Position numbers and translations under genes: made by a program | In this document: positions 23,539 to 31,804 of the stretch, in pieces | Position numbering within the stretch: position 1 is the stretch's first letter | How the letters are laid out: each line of letters opens with the position of its first letter | Assembly: GCF_002159665.1 (NCBI RefSeq) | Contig: NZ_NFJC01000016.1 | Location: 1 to 64,000, forward strand | DNA: 64,000 bases | Direction: 5' to 3' | DNA from: Desulfovibrio sp. An276 | GTDB lineage: Bacteria > Desulfobacterota > Desulfovibrionia > Desulfovibrionales > Desulfovibrionaceae | The notes under the pieces: model-generated | Told to the model about the DNA's origin: nothing | Seen by the model: the letters and a program-made list of their open reading frames with translations, nothing else | The model's database searches: none

Positions 23539-25629
23539 ATGAGCCGCGTCATACTGCTCCTTCTGCTATGGGCGGGGCTGTTCTGCCCGGCAGCAGTGGC
23601 TCTCGGGGCGGAAGTCCCCCCCCCTTCCGCCCCGTCCCCGGCCGTACCTTCCTGCTTTGTCCTCATCCAGGTGGCCCCTGATGGAGAACTGACCATCACC
23701 GAACGGCTGCGGGGCTTCGGTCCTTCCGTGGATCGTCCTCTGAGCTCCAAGGCAAAGATCTACGGCAGCCTGGCCCCCTTCGTGCAGGAATCGGACATGG
23801 AAGTGGTGTCGGCCAAGGTCGACGGCAAGCCCGTCACACCCCGCGTGGATGTGGGAGAGGAAGGAGAGAAGCTCCGTGTACACCTCAGGGCCCAGGACAT
23901 GAGCCTGCCCGTACACGAGTATATCCTGACCTACAAGGCCAGGGACAGGATCCTGTTCCTCTCCGACGTGGACAGGCTGGACTGGGAGATCTGGGGCAAG
24001 CGGCAGGACACAGGCCCCCTCAAGCTCTCCTGCGCCATAGCCCTGCCCAAGGGAGCCACCGTCAGCAAGCAATGGTCCCGCCTAGGGCATGAGACCGTGG
24101 GGCACAAGCCCGTCACCCAGTGGATCAACAAGAACGGAATGGCCTTCTTCCGTGCTGAAGAGCCTATAGTGGATACGGAGCACTTCGTCGTTTCCGTGGA
24201 ATGGAACAAGGGCGTCGTGGCCTCCGACGGTTCGGAAGAGATCCTTTCCACCATCAAGATCTCCATGTGGGGCCTGTTCGCCCTGCTCCTGCTCCTGTGC
24301 GGCGCGCTCTGGTCCAAGTTCGGCAAGGACCCGCGCCCTAGGGTCGCCATCCCGCTCTTCTATCCGCCGCTCGGCCCGGACGGCATGACGCTCTCTCCGG
24401 CGGCCGTGGCCTATATCCGTGAGGCGGCCCGGCTGACCTCCCGGGGCTTCTCCGCGCTCCTGCTGAACCTGGCCACCCAGAAGCTGGTGGACATGACAGG
24501 TACGGGCAGCCGCAAGGCCCCCTATGTCCTGCAGACCAGCGACGAGATCCTGAAGCGGGTCCCCGCTGACGACGCCGGCAGCGAAAGCAAGGCTACAGGG
24601 GAAGAAAGCAGCCAGCAGAAGCGCCGCATCTGGGAAGACCTTTTGAAGGCGGGCCGTGGTTTCGACCTGGCGGAACGGCTCTGCCTGCGCCGGCTCTTTC
24701 CCGCCCGTCCGCCCCAGCCTCTGGAAGTGGGCAGGAAGAGTGCCTGGCAGGTGGCCGAGGCCCGCTCCGTGGCCTATGTGGCCCTGGCCTCCCGGTACCG
24801 CGGTCTGTGGCAGCTGAACGGGCCCCTGGTCAGCCTGATGTTCACCCTTTGTTACGGGGGGGCCATCCTGGTGCAGTTTTTCCTCTGGCTCAACTTCGGC
24901 GCCGCGGACATGGCCGCCGTCCTGGCCGTCACCTGCCTGACGCTCGGCTTCACCTATGTGGTCCATCGCTGGTCACAGTATGGCATCAGCATCTGGGTCC
25001 GCTGGCAGGAGATGGGCGTCATCAACATGATCCTTCTGGGGATCTACGTCCTGCTTTGGCCTGTCATGCTGGTGTATGACGCCATCCTCGACGCAAGCAT
25101 GGCGGACTTCTTCCTGTACCAGTTCATGCACAGCTGGCAGGCGGCGCGCTCCCTGCTCTGGCTGGGACTGACGGCCTATCTCTTCTGGCTGACCAGAGAC
25201 ATCAAGGCAGTGTTTCTCATCCCCCTGAAGATCCTGGGGTTCCTCCTGATCTTCTTTGTCGTGGGCGGTATGGTCTTCGTCGCCAACAGGTTCATGGGCA
25301 GCGGCAATCTGGCCTTTATGGGCATGCTGCTTTTACCCATGTTCTTCATGCCCCTCATGAAGCGCCCCGCTCCCAGGGCCGCCAAGATACTGGAAGAGAT
25401 CGAAGGCCTGGCCATGTATCTGGGCGCCGCGGAAGCGGAGCGCCTCAATACCTTCAACCCGCCGGACCGGACGCCGGAAGAGTTCCACCGTTTCATGCCC
25501 TACGCCGTGGCGCTGGGACTGGAAAAGGCCTGGGGCGCCCAGTTCGCCACCTCGCTGGCGGACCTGCAGTTCCGTGGCGGTTCCCTGCATGTGTTGGCCG
25601 AATACGAACACCGCATGCAGGGCCGGTAG
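23539..25629 (+). CDS. DUF2207 domain membrane protein
   Basis: A 696-residue protein with ATG 23539, 3 bp after lemA. Signal peptide (MSRVILLLLLWAGLFCPAAV), then a DUF2207 extracytoplasmic domain (ITERLRGFGPSVDR, VHEYILTYKARDRILFLSDVDRLDWEIWGK), a helix near residue 245, a cytoplasmic YPPLGPDGMTLSPAAVAYIREAARLTSRGFSALLLNLATQKLV block, several membrane helices (about 430-610) and a tail with RTPEEFHRFMPYAVALGLEKAWGAQF. The DUF2207/LemA pairing is widespread. A run of nine Cs (23616-23624) just after the signal peptide encodes Pro-Pro-Pro and is a slippage candidate. Confidence 0.93.
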   Translation: MSRVILLLLLWAGLFCPAAVALGAEVPPPSAPSPAVPSCFVLIQVAPDGELTITERLRGFGPSVDRPLSSKAKIYGSLAPFVQESDMEVVSAKVDGKPVTPRVDVGEEGEKLRVHLRAQDMSLPVHEYILTYKARDRILFLSDVDRLDWEIWGKRQDTGPLKLSCAIALPKGATVSKQWSRLGHETVGHKPVTQWINKNGMAFFRAEEPIVDTEHFVVSVEWNKGVVASDGSEEILSTIKISMWGLFALLLLLCGALWSKFGKDPRPRVAIPLFYPPLGPDGMTLSPAAVAYIREAARLTSRGFSALLLNLATQKLVDMTGTGSRKAPYVLQTSDEILKRVPADDAGSESKATGEESSQQKRRIWEDLLKAGRGFDLAERLCLRRLFPARPPQPLEVGRKSAWQVAEARSVAYVALASRYRGLWQLNGPLVSLMFTLCYGGAILVQFFLWLNFGAADMAAVLAVTCLTLGFTYVVHRWSQYGISIWVRWQEMGVINMILLGIYVLLWPVMLVYDAILDASMADFFLYQFMHSWQAARSLLWLGLTAYLFWLTRDIKAVFLIPLKILGFLLIFFVVGGMVFVANRFMGSGNLAFMGMLLLPMFFMPLMKRPAPRAAKILEEIEGLAMYLGAAEAERLNTFNPPDRTPEEFHRFMPYAVALGLEKAWGAQFATSLADLQFRGGSLHVLAEYEHRMQGR

Positions 25630-25830
25630 CCCTGTACGGCAGATGAGCGCGCCGGGCGGGCAGCGGATGATGCCGGTCCGGAGCAGGACAAGGGAGCATG
25701 GGGCCGTATCGCCAGTGACGCCCCCATGCTCCTCCGGAAAGACATGACACCCGCCATCCCCGGAACGGATCGCCTGACCTCGCCGGACGGATGGGCCAAC
25801 AACAGATCCCGCGTGTATGCCGGGGAGTGG

Positions 25831-26484
25831 ATGACCATGAAAAGATGCATGACGTTGCCGGCCGTGGCCCTGCTGTTCTGTTTCCTTCTGGGCGGTACAG
25901 GCGTCAGCCTGGCGGCCGACTCCGGTGAGGAACGTACCATCCCTGTCATAGAGTGGATGTGCTGGTCGTGCGGCAAACGGTATTTCACGTTCGCTCCCGA
26001 CACGCTCGACGGGAAGATCGTCCAGCACAAGGACCCCAATTTCCAGCAGTCCCGATGGCTCATGCTGAAGACCAGAAGTCCCATCAAAAAGTGTGAAAAG
26101 ATGTTTGATGGCTCGCACATGTTCGACAAGAAAAAAGAATTCATGACCTCCGCCTATGTCATCATGGAACAGATCGACAATTATGTGGTCATCAAGGGAG
26201 GTTCGGCCATCAAGGCAAAGATCAACCATGTCTGGTGTGTGGGATGCCAGAAAAATGCCTATGCTTTTGCCGGGGATGATCTGGATCTCTGGGACAAGGT
26301 GTCCACACGGGAGGTAACGGCGATCTTTGCCCTGAGATCCGGCACCAAGATCGGAGCCTGTGAAAAGCTGCGGCTCCCCGCCGGAGAGGCCCTCAAGCCC
26401 CATATCTTTGCCCAGAAGGGGGCCGTTTCCATGTCGTCGGATGCCATCGCCCAGTATCTCGGCTCCTTCCTGTGCTCGAACTAA
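25831..26484 (+). CDS. Secreted protein with two CxxC pairs, unknown
   Basis: 217 residues from ATG 25831, which follows GGGGAG; the earlier frame start has no support. The signal peptide is MTMKRCMTLPAVALLFCFLL, cleavage after SLA. Two similar halves each begin with a paired-cysteine motif: WMCWSCGKRYFTF and VWCVGCQKNAYAF. Each is followed about 55-65 residues later by a G/R-T/S-x-I-K/G-x-CEK segment (SPIKKCEKMFD and TKIGACEKLRL). The internal duplication suggests two small metal-binding or disulfide domains. No family recognised. It lies about 200 bp after the DUF2207 gene. Confidence 0.8.
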   Translation: MTMKRCMTLPAVALLFCFLLGGTGVSLAADSGEERTIPVIEWMCWSCGKRYFTFAPDTLDGKIVQHKDPNFQQSRWLMLKTRSPIKKCEKMFDGSHMFDKKKEFMTSAYVIMEQIDNYVVIKGGSAIKAKINHVWCVGCQKNAYAFAGDDLDLWDKVSTREVTAIFALRSGTKIGACEKLRLPAGEALKPHIFAQKGAVSMSSDAIAQYLGSFLCSN

Positions 26485-26506
26485 CAGCCATCCTTAAGGA
26501 AGAATC

Positions 26507-27409
26507 ATGAGGACAGCTTCTCTTTTCCGCACCATCGCCCTGCTCCTGCTCAGTGCGGGCATCTGCCTGGCGTCCTGCGCCCTTTCCGTCGCGCCCGGCC
26601 ACGCGGCCCCGTCGCAGGGCCTTCCCTCGAACTATGCGGACTTCAAGGAACGCTGCCGTAGGGCCGCCGTTACCCCTGAAGGTGCCGTCAAAATGTATTT
26701 CGACGCGGTCTTCTGCTACCTGGACCCGGCCCGCCGGGCGGAAGCCTCCAAGATGCTGCGCTACATCATGCACACGGATGCCAACTGGGAAGGGAACCAG
26801 CGGCATGTCACCTTCCTGCGCCGCCTGAAGGATCCCTCCCTGCACTATATCTTCAGGAGCTTCGCGGCGGGGACCAGCCCCGAGAACGGTTACCGCATGT
26901 CTCCCGATGCTTACCGGCTGGTCTTTACCAGAAAGGACCGGCAGCAGGATTATACCCGCGTGTTCCTGCGTTCGTCCGGGGCCGACTCGGACCGCCGGGT
27001 CTGGGTCAAGCAGTATCCTGACGGATTCTGGTACGTCATCAACAATGCGGACACGTACGCCAAGGTCCGTGACCCTGCGGTCTCTGGCATGGGCAACAGC
27101 CATGATGCCGATTTCGACGTCACCGCGCCGGCGCCCCAAGCCCCGCCTGCGGAAGTCTCCGCTCCTGTGGCAACACGACCGGAACCTGCGGAAAGCGTTG
27201 CTCCACCGGAGGCACAGCCGCAGTCTTCGGAACGTTCCGCTGCGCCGGCACGACCGGCACCTGCAGAGACTGCCGGCCCTTCGGCAGCACAGCCGCAGCC
27301 TGCGGAAAATGCCTCTTCTGCGACGGTACAGCCACAGTCCGTGGAAGCTACCTTGCCTCCGGTGGCCCCGCCTGCGGAAGGCGGCGAGGCGGAGATGTCC
27401 ACCTGGTAG
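26507..27409 (+). CDS. Exported protein with repetitive Pro/Ala tail, paralog of 29860-30522
   Basis: A 300-residue protein with AAGGAAGAATC before ATG 26507. Signal sequence with an ASCALS lipobox-like cysteine. Residues about 42-195 are shared with the protein at 29860-30522: TPEGAVKMYFDAVFCYLDPA, EASKMLRYIMH, IFRSFAAGTSPENGYRMSP and VWVKQYPDGFWYVINNADTY. The C-terminal 100 residues are a low-complexity Pro/Ala/Glu tail of imperfect 12-16 residue repeats (P-A-E-x-V, A-Q-P-Q-P/S), absent from the paralog. The shared domain resembles an uncharacterised DUF seen in gut bacteria; I cannot name it with certainty. Confidence 0.8.
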   Translation: MRTASLFRTIALLLLSAGICLASCALSVAPGHAAPSQGLPSNYADFKERCRRAAVTPEGAVKMYFDAVFCYLDPARRAEASKMLRYIMHTDANWEGNQRHVTFLRRLKDPSLHYIFRSFAAGTSPENGYRMSPDAYRLVFTRKDRQQDYTRVFLRSSGADSDRRVWVKQYPDGFWYVINNADTYAKVRDPAVSGMGNSHDADFDVTAPAPQAPPAEVSAPVATRPEPAESVAPPEAQPQSSERSAAPARPAPAETAGPSAAQPQPAENASSATVQPQSVEATLPPVAPPAEGGEAEMSTW

Positions 27410-27430
27410 CATGGGCAAAAGGAGATAACG

Positions 27431-28657
27431 ATGAAGAAGACCTGGCTCGTCCCGTGCTGCGCGCTGGGCATGCTCCTGTACGCGGGCACGGCCCACGCCG
27501 CTTTCTGGCAGATCCTGCGGGATACCCCCGTACGCGCCGATGCGACCGTTGGTGCCAAAGTTCTGGGTACGGCCAAAAAGGGCTGGATCGTGAGTGACAT
27601 GACCGGGGATGGTTCCAGCCCGCAGTGGATCAGGATGGTGGAGTTCCAGACGAAGTCTGGCGAAGGCATGGCCTATGCCCACTTTCTGTACAAGGTCCCG
27701 GATGCCTACATCAGCGCCGCGGACGTGGTGCAGGTGGCTGACGGGGACGGGACTCCCCTGCAGCAGGCCGGGGCCGCATCCACCGCAACTGCTGTGGCGG
27801 CACAGGGCGTGCGCGTGGAGCGCATGGTCGCGCCCCAGGTCACGGCTATGGCCTGCAACGGCGCCGTGGACGAAGCCGCCCTGAAAACGGCCCTGGATGC
27901 CTGGATAGAGGCATGCAATGTCGTCCTCGGCAGACTGGAAAGCATGGCGCCCGACGAGGCGGCCAGGGGGATGCTGGCCTGGACAGATGAGGCCCCCTTT
28001 GATCCCGCGAGCATCGGGGACATGGACAAAAGCATGGAGGCTCTCCTTGGCCGTTGGATGAGTGCCCGGTACGGCCATCCCCAGACCCCGCTGGGCGCCG
28101 ATGACCAGAAGGTGCTGGCCCTGTTAGCCGCGTATGGACTGGTCCCGCAGATGGCCGAAGGCATCACCTTCTTCGCGGCCGACGTGAGCGCCCTGCGCAA
28201 GAGGGTCAGCTTCGAGCCTCCGGTGGCCGCCTATAGCGACTATATGTCCCTGCGGGACAGCCAGCCGTCCGTCCTGTTCACTGATGGCGGTTGCCGCTAT
28301 CCCGTGAAGGAGATGGGCACCTGGGCCGTGCAGTGGGAACGCTACCTGAACACGGTGCCTGCCGACAGCGTGTATTTCAAAGAAGGCAAAAAGCGGTACC
28401 TGGAATTCATGACCCACATCCTGTTCAGCGACCTGCCCAACACGCCGGCCTTCCCTCGCTACAACAGGAACAGGATGGAAAAGACGTGGATGGCGGCGTT
28501 GCAGAGCGTGGCTCTGGAGAACCCCGGTACACAAACGTCCACCCTGATCACGGAATTCCTTGGCAAGATCAAGGCCAACGACAACAGGCTTTCCGCCGCA
28601 TATGGAGAAGCCCTTTGGAACAAGATGCGCTCACCGTCCTTTCCCCGGACGAAATAG
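27431..28657 (+). CDS. Secreted protein with SH3-like N-domain and a C-type domain
   Basis: A 408-residue protein with AAAGGAGAT before ATG 27431 and a signal peptide (MKKTWLVPCCALGMLLYAGT, cleavage after AHA). Residues about 24-100 look like a bacterial SH3-type module (FWQILRDTPVRADATVGAKV, GWIVSDMTGDG). From about 135 onward it is paralogous to the helical part of protein C (6877-8538): MACNGAVDEAALKTALDAWI, DDQKVLALLAAYGLVPQMAEG and WAVQWERYLNTV...KRYLEFM. So the plus-strand island and the minus-strand cassettes share a domain. Function unknown. Confidence 0.82.
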   Translation: MKKTWLVPCCALGMLLYAGTAHAAFWQILRDTPVRADATVGAKVLGTAKKGWIVSDMTGDGSSPQWIRMVEFQTKSGEGMAYAHFLYKVPDAYISAADVVQVADGDGTPLQQAGAASTATAVAAQGVRVERMVAPQVTAMACNGAVDEAALKTALDAWIEACNVVLGRLESMAPDEAARGMLAWTDEAPFDPASIGDMDKSMEALLGRWMSARYGHPQTPLGADDQKVLALLAAYGLVPQMAEGITFFAADVSALRKRVSFEPPVAAYSDYMSLRDSQPSVLFTDGGCRYPVKEMGTWAVQWERYLNTVPADSVYFKEGKKRYLEFMTHILFSDLPNTPAFPRYNRNRMEKTWMAALQSVALENPGTQTSTLITEFLGKIKANDNRLSAAYGEALWNKMRSPSFPRTK

Positions 28658-28672
28658 GCAAGGAGGACAAAG

Positions 28673-29764
28673 ATGAGGATCCTTACCCATATGATGTTGG
28701 GCATGGCCATGCTGTGCATGCTCTGCGTAACCAGTGTCCAGGCGGCCCAGCAGAAAGAAAAGGTCCTGCTGGATACGGATATGGTCGAAATGTTCGATGA
28801 CGGGGTCGCCCTCATCATGCTGGCCAATGCGCCGGGCATCGACCTGCTGGGCGTGACCTGCGTCACCGGCAACAGCTGGGTACAGGAGGGCGTGGCCTAC
28901 AGCCTGCGCCATCTGGAGATCGAAGGACGCAACATCCCTGTGGTGGAGGGCATGCGCTACCCCCTGCGCCCGCAGCGGCACGAGCTTTTCGAGATGGAGC
29001 GTACCCAGTTCGGCATGGGGCATGACGCCTGGCTGGGCTCGCTGGGCCGTCCGGAACCCGCCAGCTGGCAGGACTTCTATAAGCAGCAGTACGGCAGGGA
29101 AGCGCAGTTCGAGCCGCTGAACACGCATGCCGTCAATTTCATCATCGACACCATCCGGGCCAATCCCCATGAAGTGACCATCGCCGCCATCGGTCCCTGC
29201 ACGAACCTGGCCGCCGCCATCCGCATGGCTCCGGACATCGTGCCCCTGGTCAAGCGCGTGGTCTACATGGGCGGCAGCTTCTTCCAGCCCGGCAACGTGA
29301 CCCCGGCGGCGGAATTCAACTGGTGGATAGACCCCGAAGCCGCCCAGATCACCGTGCGCTCCCCCTTCAAGGAGCAGATCGTGTTCGGTCTGGACGTGTG
29401 CGAAAAGGTGGTCTTCCGCAAGGCCCATTATGACCGTTTTCTTGCCAGCCTTGGCAAGAGCCCCCAGGCCGATATCCTGAAGAAGACCTTTGTGGGGCAG
29501 ACCTTCGCCAAGGACGCCAACTTCACCCACTTCGTCTGGGACGTGCTGGTGGCTGCCGCCATCATCGATCCCGGCATCATCACTGCGGAAAAGACATGCG
29601 CCATCGACGTCAACACCCAGTACGGCCTGTCCTACGGGCAGTCCCTGGCTTTCCCAAAGTTCGCCGCCTCCGGCTGCGCCAAGGCCCGTATCGTGACTGA
29701 TATCGATCAGGAACGTTTCTGGAACATGGTCAACGACAAGACGTACTGGAAGTCCGCCCGCTGA
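28673..29764 (+). CDS. Exported inosine/uridine-preferring nucleoside hydrolase
   Basis: A 363-residue protein with AAGGAGGACAAAG before ATG 28673. A signal peptide (MLGMAMLCMLCVTSVQA) shows it is exported, unlike most bacterial family members. The family start LLDTDMVEMFDDGVALIMLA supplies the D-x-D-x(4)-DD calcium site in slightly altered form. Later motifs are VTIAAIGPCTNLAAAIR, VYMGGSFFQPGN, AEFNWWIDPEAAQ and FVWDVLVAAAIIDP. It should cleave nucleosides to base and ribose, pairing logically with the 5'-nucleotidase at 16987. The overall length is slightly above typical (about 310-330) because of the leader and an insert near residues 95-130. Confidence 0.92.
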   Translation: MRILTHMMLGMAMLCMLCVTSVQAAQQKEKVLLDTDMVEMFDDGVALIMLANAPGIDLLGVTCVTGNSWVQEGVAYSLRHLEIEGRNIPVVEGMRYPLRPQRHELFEMERTQFGMGHDAWLGSLGRPEPASWQDFYKQQYGREAQFEPLNTHAVNFIIDTIRANPHEVTIAAIGPCTNLAAAIRMAPDIVPLVKRVVYMGGSFFQPGNVTPAAEFNWWIDPEAAQITVRSPFKEQIVFGLDVCEKVVFRKAHYDRFLASLGKSPQADILKKTFVGQTFAKDANFTHFVWDVLVAAAIIDPGIITAEKTCAIDVNTQYGLSYGQSLAFPKFAASGCAKARIVTDIDQERFWNMVNDKTYWKSAR

Positions 29765-29859
29765 TGCTCCTCCCCATGGTCAGGCAGGCGAAGCCCTCTG
29801 TGACAGTTCCATAACATCCCTCACGCCCACCAACGCGATAGTCCTGGAGGAATGAAGAC

Positions 29860-30522
29860 ATGAAAAAGCCCCTCTTCGCCTGTCTGGCCTTACTTTGCGG
29901 TATGCTCCTGTGCGCATGCGTCCCCACGCTTCCCCATTCGTCCAGGTATGCCGCGCTTCTCGATCCCCTCATGAACAGCGGCAGGACGACATCCATTGAC
30001 GCCCCGGCGGGACTGCCCGCGAACTTCAGCGAGTTCAAGTCGCGTTGCCAGTCCGTTGCCCGGAGCCCTGAGGGCGCTGTCAAAATGTATTTTGACGCCG
30101 TCTTCTGCTACCTCGAGCCCGGTCGCCGGACGGAAGCCTCCAAGATGCTGCGCTACATCATGCACGCTGATGCCGGCTGGGAAAGCAGCCAGAGGTACGT
30201 GACCTTCGCACGCCGTCTGAAGGACCCCGCCAGCCACTACATCTTCAGGAGTTTCGCCGCGGGAACGAGTCCCGAAAACGGCTACCGCATGTCGCCCGAA
30301 AATTACTCGCTGGTCTTTTCCGGCACATCCCAGGAAGCCGACTATGTCCGGGTCTTCCTGATCTCGTCCGGCTCCGACAGCCGCCGCATCGTCTGGGTCA
30401 AGCAGTACCAGGACGGGCTCTGGTACGTCATCAACAACGCGGACACCTATCTGAAGGTACGCGACCCTGCCAGCTCCCGTCCTGACAACAGTCATGATGC
30501 GGATTATGACAACAGGCGATGA
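29860..30522 (+). CDS. Lipoprotein-like paralog of 26507-27409
   Basis: A 220-residue protein with GGAGGAATGAAGAC before ATG 29860. The leader MKKPLFACLALLCGMLLCAC ends in a lipobox. Residues about 48-220 match the protein at 26507 over its whole shared domain (SPEGAVKMYFDAVFCYLEPG, SKMLRYIMHADAGW, FRSFAAGTSPENGYRMSPEN, NNADTYLKVRDPA, NSHDADYD) but it lacks the repetitive tail. Duplicated domains flanking the nucleoside hydrolase suggest local amplification. Function unknown. Confidence 0.82.
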   Translation: MKKPLFACLALLCGMLLCACVPTLPHSSRYAALLDPLMNSGRTTSIDAPAGLPANFSEFKSRCQSVARSPEGAVKMYFDAVFCYLEPGRRTEASKMLRYIMHADAGWESSQRYVTFARRLKDPASHYIFRSFAAGTSPENGYRMSPENYSLVFSGTSQEADYVRVFLISSGSDSRRIVWVKQYQDGLWYVINNADTYLKVRDPASSRPDNSHDADYDNRR

Positions 30523-30527
30523 AACAG

Positions 30528-30582
30528 GAGGCGATATCACGGCATGTCCTTCCTGACGGATCATGTCCCATGATATCGCCTC
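30528..30582 (+). terminator. Hairpin at the end of the plus-strand island
   Basis: GAGGCGATATCA (30528-30539) pairs with TGATATCGCCTC (30571-30582) around a 31-nt loop that can fold further. It starts 6 bp after the stop at 30522, and TGCGTTTCCTC follows. It is likely to separate the plus-strand island from the convergent ankyrin gene. Confidence 0.5.
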
Positions 30583-30688
30583 TGCGTTTCCTCTGTGCTG
30601 ATGGATGGTTACCCTGCCCTCCGGCATCGATGGCAGCGGGAGAACAAGGCCCAAGATGTTTTCCCCGGAAAGCCGCATGGCTTCCAGC

Positions 30689-31804
30689 TCAGTCCTGCAG
30701 GATCTCCGCCAGACCGTTCCGCTTCAGCCAGGATATGCGCCCTGCGGGCAGACCGTCCCCGGCCCGGTTGCCGTCCATGTCGCACAGGCCCGGGTCCGCG
30801 CCCTGCTGCAGCAGCAGGCGAATGACCTTCGCATCAGGGCTGACGTTGCGCACGGCGAACATCAGGGGACTGTACGCACCGAAGTCCTTCCCGGTCTGCC
30901 CATTGACGGGCAATCCCACGGACAGCAGGAAGCGGATGGACTCGGGACTGCCCTGCCCCGAACAGGCCACATGCAGGGCATTGGACAGGCTGTCATCGAC
31001 CGCCCGTACGTCAGCCCCCCGCTCCGCCAGCAGGCGCAGCAGGCCCAGGCCATCCGCCCGGCGCGCCGCGAACAGGAAGGCCGAGCAGCCGACCCCGTTG
31101 CGCATGTCCACATCGGCACCATGACGGACAAGGGTTTCCGCCACAGAAGGATTGGCGTTGGCCCGGCAGGCCAGCATCAGGGCGCTGTCACCCAGCATGG
31201 ACGAACGGCTGTTCACATCAAGCCCCTGGCGCAGCAGAAAGCTGATCATCTCCGGGTTCCTGTTATGCTCGGCCGCCAGCAAAAGCGCATTGTCCCCCAG
31301 TCGGGCGTCGCCCCCCGGCAGAACTTGTCGGGGGTTGGCCCCGGCCTTCACCAGGGCTTCCAGAACGGCCGGATTAGGGCAGAGTGCCGCAGCCCACAAA
31401 AAGGCGGTAAAGCCATTGGGCATGGTGGAATCCGCCTTGCCTCCGGCCTGTAATGCGGCCTCCAGTTGACTGAGGGGTGCCTGGGTGGCAAGCAGGCGCG
31501 CCAGTGTCAGGGCCGGATCGGCCAGGCCGGGACCGGGGCGGGCTCCGTGCCGCAGCAAGAGCTCCACCATGCCCGGTGCGCTGAACGCATTTCCATGCGC
31601 CAGCGCCATATCCAGGGGGGTATGGCCATGGCTGTCCGTCACATCGAGCCTGACGCCCGACTGCAATGCCTCTTGCAACGCGGAGGGATCGTTCTCAAGG
31701 ATGGCGGCCATGATGGCGGATCCTTCGCCACTCCAGGCCGGGCAACTCCAGAAAGACAGGCTGAAAAGCAGCACCATTCCAAACGTCATAAATCTTTTTT
31801 GCAT
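30689..31804 (-). CDS. Secreted ankyrin-repeat protein
   Basis: 371 residues from ATG 31804, chosen because GGAGGTTCCC precedes it and a signal peptide follows (MQKRFMTFGMVLLFSLSFWS). The rest is about nine ankyrin repeats: TDSHGHTPLDMALAHGN, GFTAFLWAAALCPNPAVLEAL, LGDNALLLAAEHNRNPEMIS, GDSALMLACRANAN and YSPLMFAVRN, each about 33-38 residues. It is similar in repeat style (GFT.FLWAA) to the protein at 19998-21470, without the SH3-like tail. Transcribed divergently from the gene at 32144, with two operator-like palindromes between them. Probably periplasmic or extracellular. Confidence 0.9.
   Translation of the reverse strand: MQKRFMTFGMVLLFSLSFWSCPAWSGEGSAIMAAILENDPSALQEALQSGVRLDVTDSHGHTPLDMALAHGNAFSAPGMVELLLRHGARPGPGLADPALTLARLLATQAPLSQLEAALQAGGKADSTMPNGFTAFLWAAALCPNPAVLEALVKAGANPRQVLPGGDARLGDNALLLAAEHNRNPEMISFLLRQGLDVNSRSSMLGDSALMLACRANANPSVAETLVRHGADVDMRNGVGCSAFLFAARRADGLGLLRLLAERGADVRAVDDSLSNALHVACSGQGSPESIRFLLSVGLPVNGQTGKDFGAYSPLMFAVRNVSPDAKVIRLLLQQGADPGLCDMDGNRAGDGLPAGRISWLKRNGLAEILQD

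Noticed and set aside
26393-28078. Minus-strand frame of 561 codons over 26507-28078
   Set aside because: Arg/Gly/His-rich shadow of two plus-strand genes with signal peptides.
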